Origin: Brachycybe producta
Lineage: Eukaryota; Arthropoda; Diplopoda; Playtdesmida; Andrognathidae
Direction of reading: 5' to 3'
DNA length: 64,000 bases
NCBI GenBank assembly: GCA_036925085.1
Contig: JAUPFP010000039.1
Coordinates: 621,501 to 685,500, forward strand
Below the pieces are notes generated by a model. The model did not search any database, was not told the origin of the DNA, and was given only the letters and a program-made list of their open reading frames with translations. The position numbers and the translations under genes were made by a program. Below, one piece after another: positions 11,752-24,200 of this stretch; position 1 is the stretch's first letter, and the number at the start of each line of letters is the position of its first letter.

Positions 11752-12498
11752 ATATCACAACGATGTTTTTTTACACGGTCATTATCATTATCAGGAGAAG
11801 AAAAAAAAACTGAATTTACACAGAAAATTGAAACACAAACTAAATACTTGTAAATTTAACACAATCGGGGGGCCTTTTATTAATACAAAGTCAATTTTTA
11901 TGTGCTTTTAATACCAATCAGGTTCAATATCAAATAAGAAAATTATTACAAATGAAAAAAAAAAATTCATTACTAACTATAATCATAATCATATATAATA
12001 AGGTATTTACCATCAAAATAAGGAATTAACTATTTATTTGTTTTTTTGTACTTTGGAATAAAAAGCTCAAAAAATCTCACAATAAAAAATCTTATTAGCA
12101 AGTCATAATTAAAAAAAAAATGTTATCACCTTAATTCAGAAAAAAGAAGACGAAGAAAACTTAAAATTTCAATTTTGTGTTTAAACGTTTTCGAAAATTA
12201 AAACATTTTATACTTAACTACTTCGGATTATAATCTTTATGAACATTAATTTAATTATAATGTTCGAATAAAAAAAAAAGTCATTAAGACTCATTTACTT
12301 AAAAATATAAAATATGTCAGTGTGTGACAGAACCCGATTAATGCTCTGGCTAAGTATTACTTGAATACATGAAAAGGGAATGTTAACTTTACTGGCGTCA
12401 CTGATGTATGCCTTTTGCCACTGTATTAATAATAATAATAATAATAAATTAAAATTTTGCCTTCTCACTTATGTAGAATATAGTTAGTCAGAGCATTA

Positions 12499-13072
12499 TA
12501 CAGGGTGTTCCATAAGTCTGGAATCAAAGACACTATATAAATGGCAATACAGATAGTGTCTTTATGCACAAAACCTGCTCAATCTGTGCACCCTTCTTAA
12601 TGATACACAAATCCAGCAATGATGATACCTATCAGTCTTAGGGCGGTAACAAATAAGGCAGCAGTTGTAACAAATCATCACTTATATGCATGTGATATAC
12701 AATGTTACTTACAGCACATGGGAAGCAGTTGAAAGCAACCACTTTCAGGCAGAAAATGTTCTGTTGCTTAAATCGACATGTGATCGATTCAGGCAGCAAT
12801 TGAAAAACAACAGAACAATCTGCGCATGTGCAAAGAAGATAAAACTTCACCTGCGCATGCTTGTTGAAAGTAAGCTGCTTTATTTGCTAGTTGTTCGGTA
12901 TACAAATTGTTGGCTGGTATATAATGTGACGTTAAAATGACGTGCAATCAATATTGATATGCCTCATTTGCTACCGTCCTTAAGTAACTGTTCCATTAAA
13001 ACAGCATCAATAATGCAATCTTTCCAAATGGCGCACCATCTCTACGATTCCTAAATTATGAGACACCCTGTA
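12499..13072. mobile_element. Mariner-type MITE with a second palindromic element nested inside
   Basis: The ends TACAGGGTGTTCCATAA and TTATGAGACACCCTGTA are inverted repeats of the kind common in Tc1/mariner elements and are bounded by TA. Inside, 12640-12981 has its own inverted ends (AGGGCGGTAACAAATAAGGC / GCCTCATTTGCTACCGTCCTT-like), indicating a later insertion. No transposase frame is visible. Confidence 0.65.
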
Positions 13073-14734
13073 TTATCTTTTCAGTTATCTTTACATAAGA
13101 AACTAGAATAAAACTGCAATATACTTTTTGAGCTTACTTCGTTCAATTTGAGTTATTATTACTATTCTTATTATTCCAATTAAGTATGAATAACATCATA
13201 TATTAAATAATATAAAATAATAATAATAATAATGATAGTACCGGTAATAAAAGAGGCAAACAGAAAAAAATGCGATTTTTTTTACAAAAGAACCTAGTTA
13301 GAGACTAGAATTCAAACTAGCATCTATTCTAGAACTCATGGCTATATTTTAAAACGTTACTTAAGTTAAAGCTAAGCTTAAACTAAGTTAAATTTACACA
13401 TTTTTCTATAGACTCACCATTGCATCACGCTTTCAGTCCATCTTTATTTTAGGTAACATTTTAGAATGCGGCCTTAAGGTCTTAAGTTTGTAACCAGGTT
13501 CTTTTTTTTATTATTGAAAAACGCATTTTTCTGGTTGGCTTAGTACTAAACTAGTAATTAAATACACTTCGGATAAATTTATATCCAGTTAGTTTCACTA
13601 AATTACAAACTAAAATTATCCCATTCACAATGAAAAGGGGTTTATATCATCAATTAATCATCGAGTTAATACAGCTCGATGTAGGGTTGTAATTAAGGAT
13701 CCCGGGTTTTTTTTTGTTGTTGTTGTTGTTGTTGATTGAATGCAGTAGTGAATATACTGTATATATACTTAAATATATATGAGTGCATGTAAATTACACC
13801 GAACTTGCTCGTAAGAAAATTAATCTCAAGTAAATATTTGGTATTTTACGTAAATTCATTTTGTAAGGTATAAATTCTTGTTGGTTTGAAGAAAAGTAAT
13901 AATTGCACAACATACAAAGTAATTAAATAAGGCTTGTTGTAATTAACTGTCATTATCCATAGAAGTATTTAAGAACATTATTGATATTAAAAATATATGC
14001 ACAAACAATTTGTTAAGGTGTGTACACGGGTTCAAATTAAAATTACACAAATAACTAAAATTGCTAAAAAATTTCATTTCAAATGTCAAAAAAAAAATGT
14101 TGTGAATATAGGCCCTCCTAAAAAATTATGTATATGTTTTATTTAAATGCCCCACACACGTTATCAATAATAATAATAACTGAATAGAAAAAAAATCTAA
14201 TCTACAAATGCGTGTGTGTGTGTGTGTGCAATATAATGTATATACAGCCTACTACAATAGAACTATACATAAGAACGATAATTATTAATAAGTCTCGTAG
14301 GCTTATTATAAGAATGCTTAGAAAATCATTAGAACAATGTTCAAGAGACAGAATCATCAGATTAGTTAATTGCCTATACCTCTATGTAGAATAATTAATT
14401 ATAATGCCATTGTCTATGTACATTCTATGTTGGTAACCATCATATAAGGTCCAACTTCAAGAAGGAAACTTAAAACTTGAACCAATTCTAAACAGGATTT
14501 TAATATCATGAGCTCCTTCCTTCCTCCGAAGTCTAATTTCTTATTTTAAAAGAAAATAAAAGTGCGTAAGCCACGCTTACACGTCATATTATACAGTACA
14601 AACAGTACAGCATTTATAATCCGGACTAATTGGGGTTCGACCCAGTTCGGATCATCAAGTTGTCCGGATCTTAGATTTTAGAAAAACTCACTATTTCTGT
14701 ATAAAGGATAGAAGAGATTGAAGTGGAGATAGAT

Positions 14735-14900
14735 TCCGATTGTAGTGTTACGGGATCCCCGAGGTTCGAATCTCGGTCAAGGTATGGTTGTATTTGTCTT
14801 TCGTAATTTCTCCGTCATTGCGGAGTAAATGTCAGGCCAAATCCGACTCATATGTCGAATCTTTCATCATTCATCATCATGGTCCATGGAGAAAAAAAAA
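14735..14900 (+). mobile_element. tRNA-derived SINE
   Basis: A pol III B box (GAGGTTCGAATCTCGG) lies near 14760 with a plausible degenerate A-box region just upstream. A body of about 120 bases follows, ending in GGTCCATGG and an A run. Its overall plan matches the element at 30553-30785, which shares GTGGTCCAGG near its end. Confidence 0.6.
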
Positions 14901-14914
14901 AGGAGGAGTGTTTG

Positions 14915-15225
14915 AAGCTAATTTTTTAGTTTCTAAAATGAAGTGAAAGTTGAAAGTGTTTTAGAAACTAGAAAGGTATGCTCGAATCACTTTAAGTATT
15001 TTCATGTTGATATCAAAATAAACTTTTTATACACAAAAATTAAAAATATTACCTGCTTATAGTTGGATTTCATTTTGAAAGATATCAATATGAAAATACC
15101 ATTAAGTGATTTATTTACACTTCTAGTTTCTAAAACACATTAATTTTCTCTTGATTTTAAACCTGAAAGACATAATAATAACCAAGAGTTCAAGTGGCAT
15201 TTACACTTTTAAACCCACTGAACAA
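14915..15225. mobile_element. Family E palindromic MITE
   Basis: Left arm AAAGTGTTTTAGAAACTAGA with an AT-rich follow-on; right arm is its complement, with AAGTGATTTATTTACACTTC and TAGTTTCTAAAACACATT. The arms are about 120 bases around a short AT-rich centre. The outer end carries TTACACTTTTAAACCCACT, as in other copies. Confidence 0.65.
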
Positions 15226-15693
15226 CCAGTAAATTTGTATAGTGTTTTTCAATGATGAAACCTTTACTTAAGAGTGTTCAAGTGCCAAGTTTCCCTCATA
15301 TATTTCGGACCTTAAAAATGATGTTCGAGTGTCACTGAGAATGTGAGCACATTTTCATAAGTAATAAGATGAAAAACATTATTCGTCGTTTCCTTTTTAT
15401 CTTCTAACTATGACTAGGTCTCTATATATAAAAAAATCTACAATCTCTAAAACTATTACCACATCAACAATGGTAAACTACCGCATAACAAAAATGAATT
15501 AAAATTCTTCTTTCTCACACTTAAAACTTTTTTTAAAAAAAGATAATTAACCATTGTTTATGTAGTAAACATGTAATTTTTTTTTTACAATCAAGCACAC
15601 ATTAAATTTTGAAACATAAATAACACATATTAAAAGTCTTTCTTCAACAAAGCCGAGTAAAAATAAATATAAAAACAAAAACTTGAAAATCGA

Positions 15694-18211
15694 TCACACT
15701 GGGATGAGTTTATCAATACTGTTCCTTTTAGAAATCATATTTGAATTTGTTGCTGCCATTGAAGATGATGAAAGCGGTGGTTGGCCCACAGTTAAAGATG
15801 TCTCTTCGGCAAGAGACAACCTGGATTTATTTGACATAAATGGTGGTACCAAAGCACAGGCACCACCACCACCACCACCACTTGATCCAGCTTTACCAAC
15901 ATCATTGGCAAAAGATCGTCTGTTCTGATTCAATTCTTTCAGTTTTGGATTCAATACACAAATGTAGACTGGGCGGTAAAGAACAACAGTTTCACCAGTT
16001 TCCATAGTTCCATCGTATACCTGTCCCAATTGAAATTCAGGTCCAATGTACATGCCACCTTCTACATGGTCGCAAGCAACTTCTGCGAACAAGACCCAAA
16101 TTATTTATCACAGTAATTTCATCCCCGAATCGACACTAAAAGTCAAGAAACTAAGCTGCTGGAATTTCATTCAAAACACACAACTGCAATTTATTTTTTT
16201 AACTTCCAACAACATTTAAGAAAATAAATGTGAAACGCGGCAGTCGTGAGTAGGGGCGCTTGCATCGTTAATTATTATTGTCGTCTTAGAGAAACCGCTT
16301 TTAAAAATATTTTTAACGTCTTAATTACAATAAATAACATAAAGATATCTCCATAATTTGTTGTATTCCATTTGAACGCTCAGAAAAGGAGAAAAAGCCT
16401 TGATTTCCCCCACAACTGTCAAATTGGATTCTTCATTTTTCCGTTAGCATTGGCATAGCAACAAAAAGATAAGGGCTTTACAGCCAGATTAATTACTAAC
16501 GGAAAAATGAATAAACCAGTTGGCGGTTCAATCAAGGCTTTTTCTCCTTTTCTGAGCGTGCAAGTGGAATACGACAATTATTATGGATTTATTGTAGGTT
16601 AATTTTCTTTTCTTAATTAATAGATATATTTTATTGTAACTTAAGATGTTAAAAATATTTTTAAAAGCGTGTTTTCTACGCGACAATAATCTTTACCGAT
16701 GCAAGCACCCCCTACTTACATCCGCGATTTAGACCAAGATCACACATGCAGAAAATATCAACTGAAAAAAGAAATTTAATTTGAGTTTTTTTTTATATTT
16801 TTTTTTGCAATGAAATTATTTCTTCTTATCACATAGAATTACATGTTATCTGCCAATAGGAAAACACCCTTCAGTCACATCATTCTTTATAACACTTTCC
16901 CGCAAAAGAAAGCAGAAATATGGCTGAAACTTTTTTGTTTTAATTTTTGATTTATTTTTTCTATTTGATTTACGCATGTGTGATCCAGGCGTAATTCCAA
17001 AATTCAAAAAAAAAAAGAAAACACTAGAACTAGAAACCCATCTGAACTTTGTTGAATAACATAGAAATGAGTACTGAGTATATAACGGAACAGGATTTAA
17101 ACAAGCTCAGTTCTTGTTCAGTTCAAGTTTCTTTTCTTTTAATGTTTTTTAATATAAAATAGTTGACACTTCAACACGATAAATAAATTAAAATATCGAT
17201 TTCTCGAGATCAAACAAAAAAAAACCATACAAACAATTTGAAACAATCTTGCAAAATAAAACCAACCATCATCATGCACAATGTTTGCCATTGTTTTATT
17301 TATTGTTTTATCTTGATATATTAAAAATGCAAATTTTCATGCAGTGTGAGAACCACAATAAATATATAGAGTAGAATTTAACAATACTGTTATTGTCATT
17401 CACATATAATAAGGTTTCATAATATTGTAGAAGCAGCCATTTAAAAATATACAAATAGAAGAAGCAAACAATGAAACAGAACTCTTAAATAAATACTTCC
17501 AAATTTCAAAGTTTTAAAAGACAGTTTTCAATTGTAATTTGTCTGTACGCGAAGGAAAGCAGAAATTTAGAAATAGCTGAAATTTTATTCTAATTTTCTT
17601 ATTTCTACTTTCAGAGCTTTCTATTTTTTTTTTGCAAATATGTGAGGATCAACGCCAAAAACAAAAATTCAATTTGTCAAGTTGGGATTTTTATTTTTTG
17701 ACAAAAATGCAAAAGTATCTTAGAAAGACAGAAAGAGAGAGAGAGCGTTTCAGTGAGTGACGTTTTTATGTTTTAAGTGTACTTAATATTATGCAAGTGC
17801 ATAAATTAATTTTTAAAAAATACATAACTGAACATTATGTAGGCAAACAACACACAAAAGAAAAAAAAAAGAGATGCAAAAAAAAACCCTCCATGGCAAC
17901 CAAATAATTTAGTAGAAAGGAAGAAGGAGAAGGAGGAGAAGTACAGAAGAAAAATACAATAAAGCAAAAAAATGTGGAGAACCACCAAATAAATAGATGG
18001 TTATCCCCATCTGATGGGATCTTACTTTTTGTATTAAGACACTCAAAATACACAAAGAAGAATCTTCTACAAATGAAAACAACTAGTATTACTGTATATA
18101 CATTAATGGGTTTTCTACTACTGCTATAAATATAAACAAATGAAAAAAAATACACAGTAAAATGAGCTGTACATTTAAGATAGTGAGTGAGTGGGTTTTC
18201 CATCCGTACAG

Positions 18212-18282
<71 letters not shown>

Positions 18283-21200
18283 AAAAAAACAGCGTCAAAA
18301 GCAATTACGTGTTGCTATCTGCAGCTTTTCTTTTGAATTTTTACTAAAACCACCTTACATTTTAAGGAAAAACTCAACAACGGTTACCAAGGAAACGGAA
18401 CTTAAAATTTTCTACACGTCACTAGATATTTTGGTTGTGCCTCCATAAAATTAACTACGATGAATGCAAGCTTTTTAAATTCAGTCAATCGACAATAGAT
18501 ATTCAATTGATCTGCATTTTGCAGACATTCAACTATCGTTTCAAAATTATATCCCTTTTTTTATTGAAAGAAAAATAAGCTCAGTTTCTATGATGATGAT
18601 GATGAACTAAATATCTATTTCTATATAGAGACTTTGTTTCGTATGTGTCTATTCAAAAAAAAAGTTTCATAAATGTTATTTCAAATTGTGTAATTGTGAA
18701 TATTATACAGAAGAAATAAAAAAAAAAGATTCAATCAGCCTAAAAGTTGGCAATCACTGAAAACATCAGCTTGCAGTGATTGCCTACTTTCAGGCTGTCA
18801 TCACGTGAAATGTGTAACTATATACATACATACAGGGTACTTCAAAAAGCACGCACTGTTTAAATAACTATTATCAAGGAACCTTGATAATAATTATTAT
18901 AACGTACAAAAAAGTACGTTTTTCACATATTATTCTCACAGGCTCCCATGTAATAATTCGGAAACTACATGAGAATTTCGAGTACGTCAGAGACCGAATT
19001 AACATCCTTCACCTCCAGTTTATTAAACAAATGACTACTAATGGCAGAAAAAGATGTTTTTCTACCAATAAAATATATAAAACTGATGAGGGTTGAACGT
19101 GCCAAAGACCAAATTAACATACTCAATCGTTGGCATCCTTGACAACATTACCTAGAAACATTGTTAGCCTCTCCCTTCAACACTCGTAGTCGTTTCAGAT
19201 ATAGCAACACAAACCCAATATAAAACACAAAACAACTAATAAGTTAAGTCCAATATGCAAAATTTTCACTGAGCTAATTTTTCACATTCCAAGCAACAAC
19301 ATACATAAAAAGTGCAAACCAAAACTATGCAAACTAAAAAAAAGTCTCAAAAATGCACAAACATGCTAATAATGTATAAGTGCCTAGAAACAAACTCCGA
19401 TAACAAACAGATAACACAAATAATAATAATAATAATAAAGTGAAATTAGATTTCTTACCATATTGAATATGAGGTTGTTGATTTGAATTGGGAATACGAA
19501 ATGGACAAGTGGCAATTGTAATTGGAAAGTTCATACTTAAATCGTCTCCTGACCTTTCCAGCTCCAAACAAACCTTAAAGAATAAACATTTTTTCCAATA
19601 ATATTATGAATCAATGTCCTATTATCAATATAAAAAGAATTACGCTTTTTACAATCAAAAAGTCTGATTAGAGGTTAGAGTTAATCTACAACTGTAATCA
19701 GCCGCGTTTTAATTTTAAGAAAAACTCTAGCCTCTAACTCTAGTTTCTTAAAATTACAACGCACAACTCTTTTTGCCTTGCTGATTATTAGAGAGCAGAT
19801 TTATATGAAATTAAATATATATTCTATACACAAAACACAGAAATACGTTAATTATTAAATTTTATTATTAAGTATATTTAGTTCTTTTTTTGTTTTAACA
19901 TATTAATGCATATTTATAGTATTTATAAACTAAAATTATAGTTATTTTTCAGTTCAATTAAACTGTACAAAAACAATACGAAATATTATTTTAGAAATAT
20001 TTTGAGAAGAAAAACTTGAAAAATTAAAAATATATATTTTAGTAATTAAAATCAAAATTCGAATAATAAAAAATTGAAAACTACTATAACTTATTATGCA
20101 ATATTTCCATATATTTATTACTCATCTTCGAAGAAAAACATGTTAAACAAGTTAAAACATGTGCAATTTTATAAAATACGCAATTTAGATAAATAAATTA
20201 AGCATATTTTGAAAGCATAATTAGTTTTTGTGCAAACAAATCCGATCTCTACTGATTATCTCTTTTTTTTTAAAGCTAGTTCAAAATTCGACCTCCCCCT
20301 TCCTTGAGAGAAAAACTAAGAGAAACTTGACAGTGTGTTAAAAACTAGAAGGGTAACTCAATTACTTAAAAAACGTTCATGTTGATTATAGTTTTAAAAA
20401 TAAGCCTTTTAATGTTAGTTTGAAACTTTGTAAAAAGTTTTATTTTGAAAGATATCAACATAAAAATACTATTGAGTAATTCAGCTAACGTTCTAGTTTT
20501 TAACACACTTTAAAACATTCTCTGTAGTGATGCTTTACTGAAAACTCAGAACAAACAAGAGAGAATCACTAAAAAAAAGAAATCTTTAAAAATATATATA
20601 TACAGTATATATACATATATTTACTTTGAGAACGTAGTGGATATGAACCAATCGGCATACACCGACCAATGTAGGAGGCATGACAGGAACTACTAAACTA
20701 GAAGTGCTGTCAAATTTTGAACGTGTATGTGGATGAACTGGATCGCCACGATATTCCAATACCACATGGCTTAGATCTTTACTGATTCCCAAGACACCAT
20801 GATCGATAAAATATTCCACGTACTAAAACCAAAAAAAAAAACACAACAACAACAAAATATATATATGCCGGTATTTCAAAAGAAAATGAATTCTATTTTT
20901 ACAACAATAACAACAACAACAATAAAAAAATAATGAATAATTGAAATCATCTTCTTCAGAGAATAAGAAAATCTAATAAACGTTGTGATTGCAAAAGAAG
21001 AGAGAAAAAAGAAAAAAAACTTTCTAGTCCAATTTTTCATTTCTCTTGTTTTTTAAGCTTAAAAGCCCTTTAGTTGATTGAGAAAGATATTCCTTAATTG
21101 TGCAATTATATTAAAAGAGTTGCGCTGAGTTACAAATAACCTCCAATCTTTTAAGGATTTAATAAGTTTAGAGCTTTAATAAGTGAAGAGTGAAAGAAAA

Positions 21201-24200
21201 AAAAAGTCTCTCTCGCACTTAATATTCTTCTTCGTATAATCTATGAACATACCAAAAATAAACCAGTTTAACTTTTATACTAAGTCAGTATGAAAGAGAA
21301 ATTTTTCACTCTGTGCGAAATCTGTCCAACGTTTAATTATAAGTGACAGTATTCCAAAATGTGTGAAGAAAAAAAGATGTAATAGATAAAAGATCGATAA
21401 AAAATTTTGCGCCATAACAACAACAACAACAACAACACCTTACATATATTATTCTGTCCTTTCTAGTTTTCTAAGAATAATACGAGTAAAAAAAAACCCT
21501 TTTGTCGTCCAAATATTGTTAAAGCTTGGAGAGAGAGAAAATGAAGAGATTACAGAAAGCCATTCAAGCTTCAAACACGATTATTTATTCTGACAGAATT
21601 TCGTTGAAATACGGTTTTTTTTTTTACAAACACCATTATATGTTATTATATATACAGCATGTCCCAATAATATTGAGACAATTTTACGAGAATCTTTTAT
21701 TTGTTCAGCTTTTTTGTTCAGAAACTCATGTCATATCAGAAGCCACCGTATTAAGCTAAATCAATGGTTATTAACTCTATGTCTGTAGTTAGATATACGG
21801 ATACTTATCCGCATATCCACAGTTGTGAATACGGCTGAGGGAAATTAGGAAACTTTTTCAGACTACCGGAAATTAAAGTACATTACAATATTAGCATATA
21901 ATTAAGTTAATGTGGTTTTAAAGCTGGAAACAGGCGACAGAATTATCGAGAGTTCAAGAACTCTTGATAATTCTGTCTTTCACGTGCAAAGTTAAAAGAA
22001 ACTTGAAAAGTGTTTTAGAAACTAGAAGGGCGGCTCAATCACGTAAGAATTGACAACTATCATCGTGAAAACGGGGCTTTTCATAAATGTCAACTTTCCT
22101 GACAGAAAAACATTGAAAAAACTATTTGTTATTCAATTTAATTATGCAAATTATTTGAATAAATAAGTTTAAAAATTCCAATCTGAAAACTGCCATTTTT
22201 TTCTTAAAGTTTTCCTGATTTCTGTGTAATTCCAAATTCCCAATGTCTACCCTAACTTTAGTAACTTGGCTATTTTTTTTTTTTTGATTTCCGAATTTCT
22301 CAACATTCCGTTTCAATTCTCGAAGTTATTAATGAAAATATGGTCACTTGCTGTTATTTTTTCAATTCTCGTAATAAACGAACCATGGAAGTGAGGACTG
22401 ATTTATATCCAAACAATGTTTTTAATTTAAAAACTGCGACTTACTCGTAGATGTCAAAATAACAACGTCATAGGTTTAAATTGATAAGCAATAAAACTAT
22501 TTAAGTATTTAAAAAACATAACAAAATTTGATATAATTATACAAGACTGTACTGTGAGACTGTCACGTTTTTATTGGGTCACCTTGTAAATATACTAGGA
22601 ACACAGAAATCAAATCAAAAACACAAAAGAGAGTTTAAAAGGACCCAAAATATATTGATATTTCTTATTGTTTGCCACTTTCAAAATAAGAGTAATTAAA
22701 TCAGGTCTATTTTATCCTTTTGATAAAATGATTCAATCAAAAAACAGTACATTTTAAAATTTAATCCAGAATTCTAGATTAAAACCAATAAAATGTTTTC
22801 TTCAAACTGTTCAATTTATTCCACAAGTTTTTTTCTAATCGAATTACCTGAACCAATTTGATTTTTATTCGTGCATTCTCTTCACTTTGGTTATCAATGT
22901 CCGCTTTGAGTTTAATGCTTTCACCGCAGCAATAGGCACTTCTCTCCAATTGGGTCCTTAAATTCACAGGACCTCTTTTACAACACAGGCAGCAGGTGGC
23001 CCTTTTATCTTGGCCATACATTGGTTTCTATTTCAATAATAATAATAAGAAAAAACCGTTAGGCCTATGCTACATGTACATTTGAGGAGCTTTTTTTTTC
23101 TTTCTTCAAAACGTCACATGTTCCGTTACTCACATTTTTTTAGGAAACGCAAAAAAACCTAAAGAAATAGAAAACATGAATTTGGAGCGGCTTTTAATAT
23201 GGAATATGTTCTACTTTAGTAGAATTTTATTACGGATATCAATTCATCTCTGAAAACTGATTACAAAACTACAATAAAATAGGTTAAGCCAAAATATGGA
23301 CATGTGACGTTTTGAAGAAAAAAAAACCCCCTCATTTATAGTCGGTATTTCACGTTGACGTATTCTTCGATAAGGTTACTCCCCATAAACTCACCCTAAA
23401 GCGGAGTTAACTGGGAGAAAAAAACGGCTCTGAAAAACTATTTACCTGGCCCAAACAAGTAAGAAAAACCAAAAATGGCTAAAATTCCACCCGCTTTAAA
23501 TATGGCCGTATTTCGTTTGTTATTTTGTACAATTGTTTAGGAGCATAACGAGCAAAAAAAATTACTAAAACGTGATTGCAACCAGCAAACAGCCCTGCAA
23601 AAAAATGTGCCCTTTCTTTGTTTTGGGGGATTTTGTAATAAGCGATTTTTAAACTTTTAATATCGTTTTATCATAAATTCGGCCCTGTAAACGAAAAACC
23701 GGCCCATCGAAGAAAATGCTTTATAGACCCAGTCCGCCCCTTGCCCTAAACGTCTCCATTTCAATTTACCAAGTATTGGTCATCCATACAGTCGATATGA
23801 GGTCCAATGATTGTAAAATATTTCATTCCTTGTGGTGGTGAGGCATATGGAATGTCAATGGTAACACGGACATAATAACGAATCGTTCCCGCTTTACTTT
23901 CGAACGAACATGGAAGTGAACTTTCGGGAAGTTGAAATCGAAAAGGAAATGTATGCATCCCTCTCGGTAAAATAGGAACGTTACCCTCCAGTTTATCTAA
24001 TTTATATATATGGAACATGAAAAAAGAAATCAAATCAAATCAAATTCAATTCAAACCCAATTCTCCTCTTCATCTTCTTCTTCTTCATATTAATATCGAT
24101 TTTTTAACAAAAAAATTATTTACCTTTTCCCCATATAGTGACTCGGTCATCTATAAAGTATTGGTCATCTTTGACATTACGTCTATCACCGCTGACCACA

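Larger units (their letters stand above)
11752..15693. other. Intergenic region between threonine dehydratase and the alpha-arrestin 3' end (convergent genes)
   Basis: Apart from the elements listed separately (a mariner-like element, a SINE and a family E copy) this is AT-rich DNA with TAA/TAT runs. A piece near 14604-14672 has TACAG followed by repeated TCCGGA words, like pogo/Tigger ends. The two genes end facing each other, so both 3' untranslated regions fall here. Confidence 0.6.

Noticed and set aside
14760-14790. Possible tRNA gene from the GGTTCGAATC box
   Set aside because: Only the B box is good; no acceptor stem or anticodon arm forms, and the flanks match a SINE.
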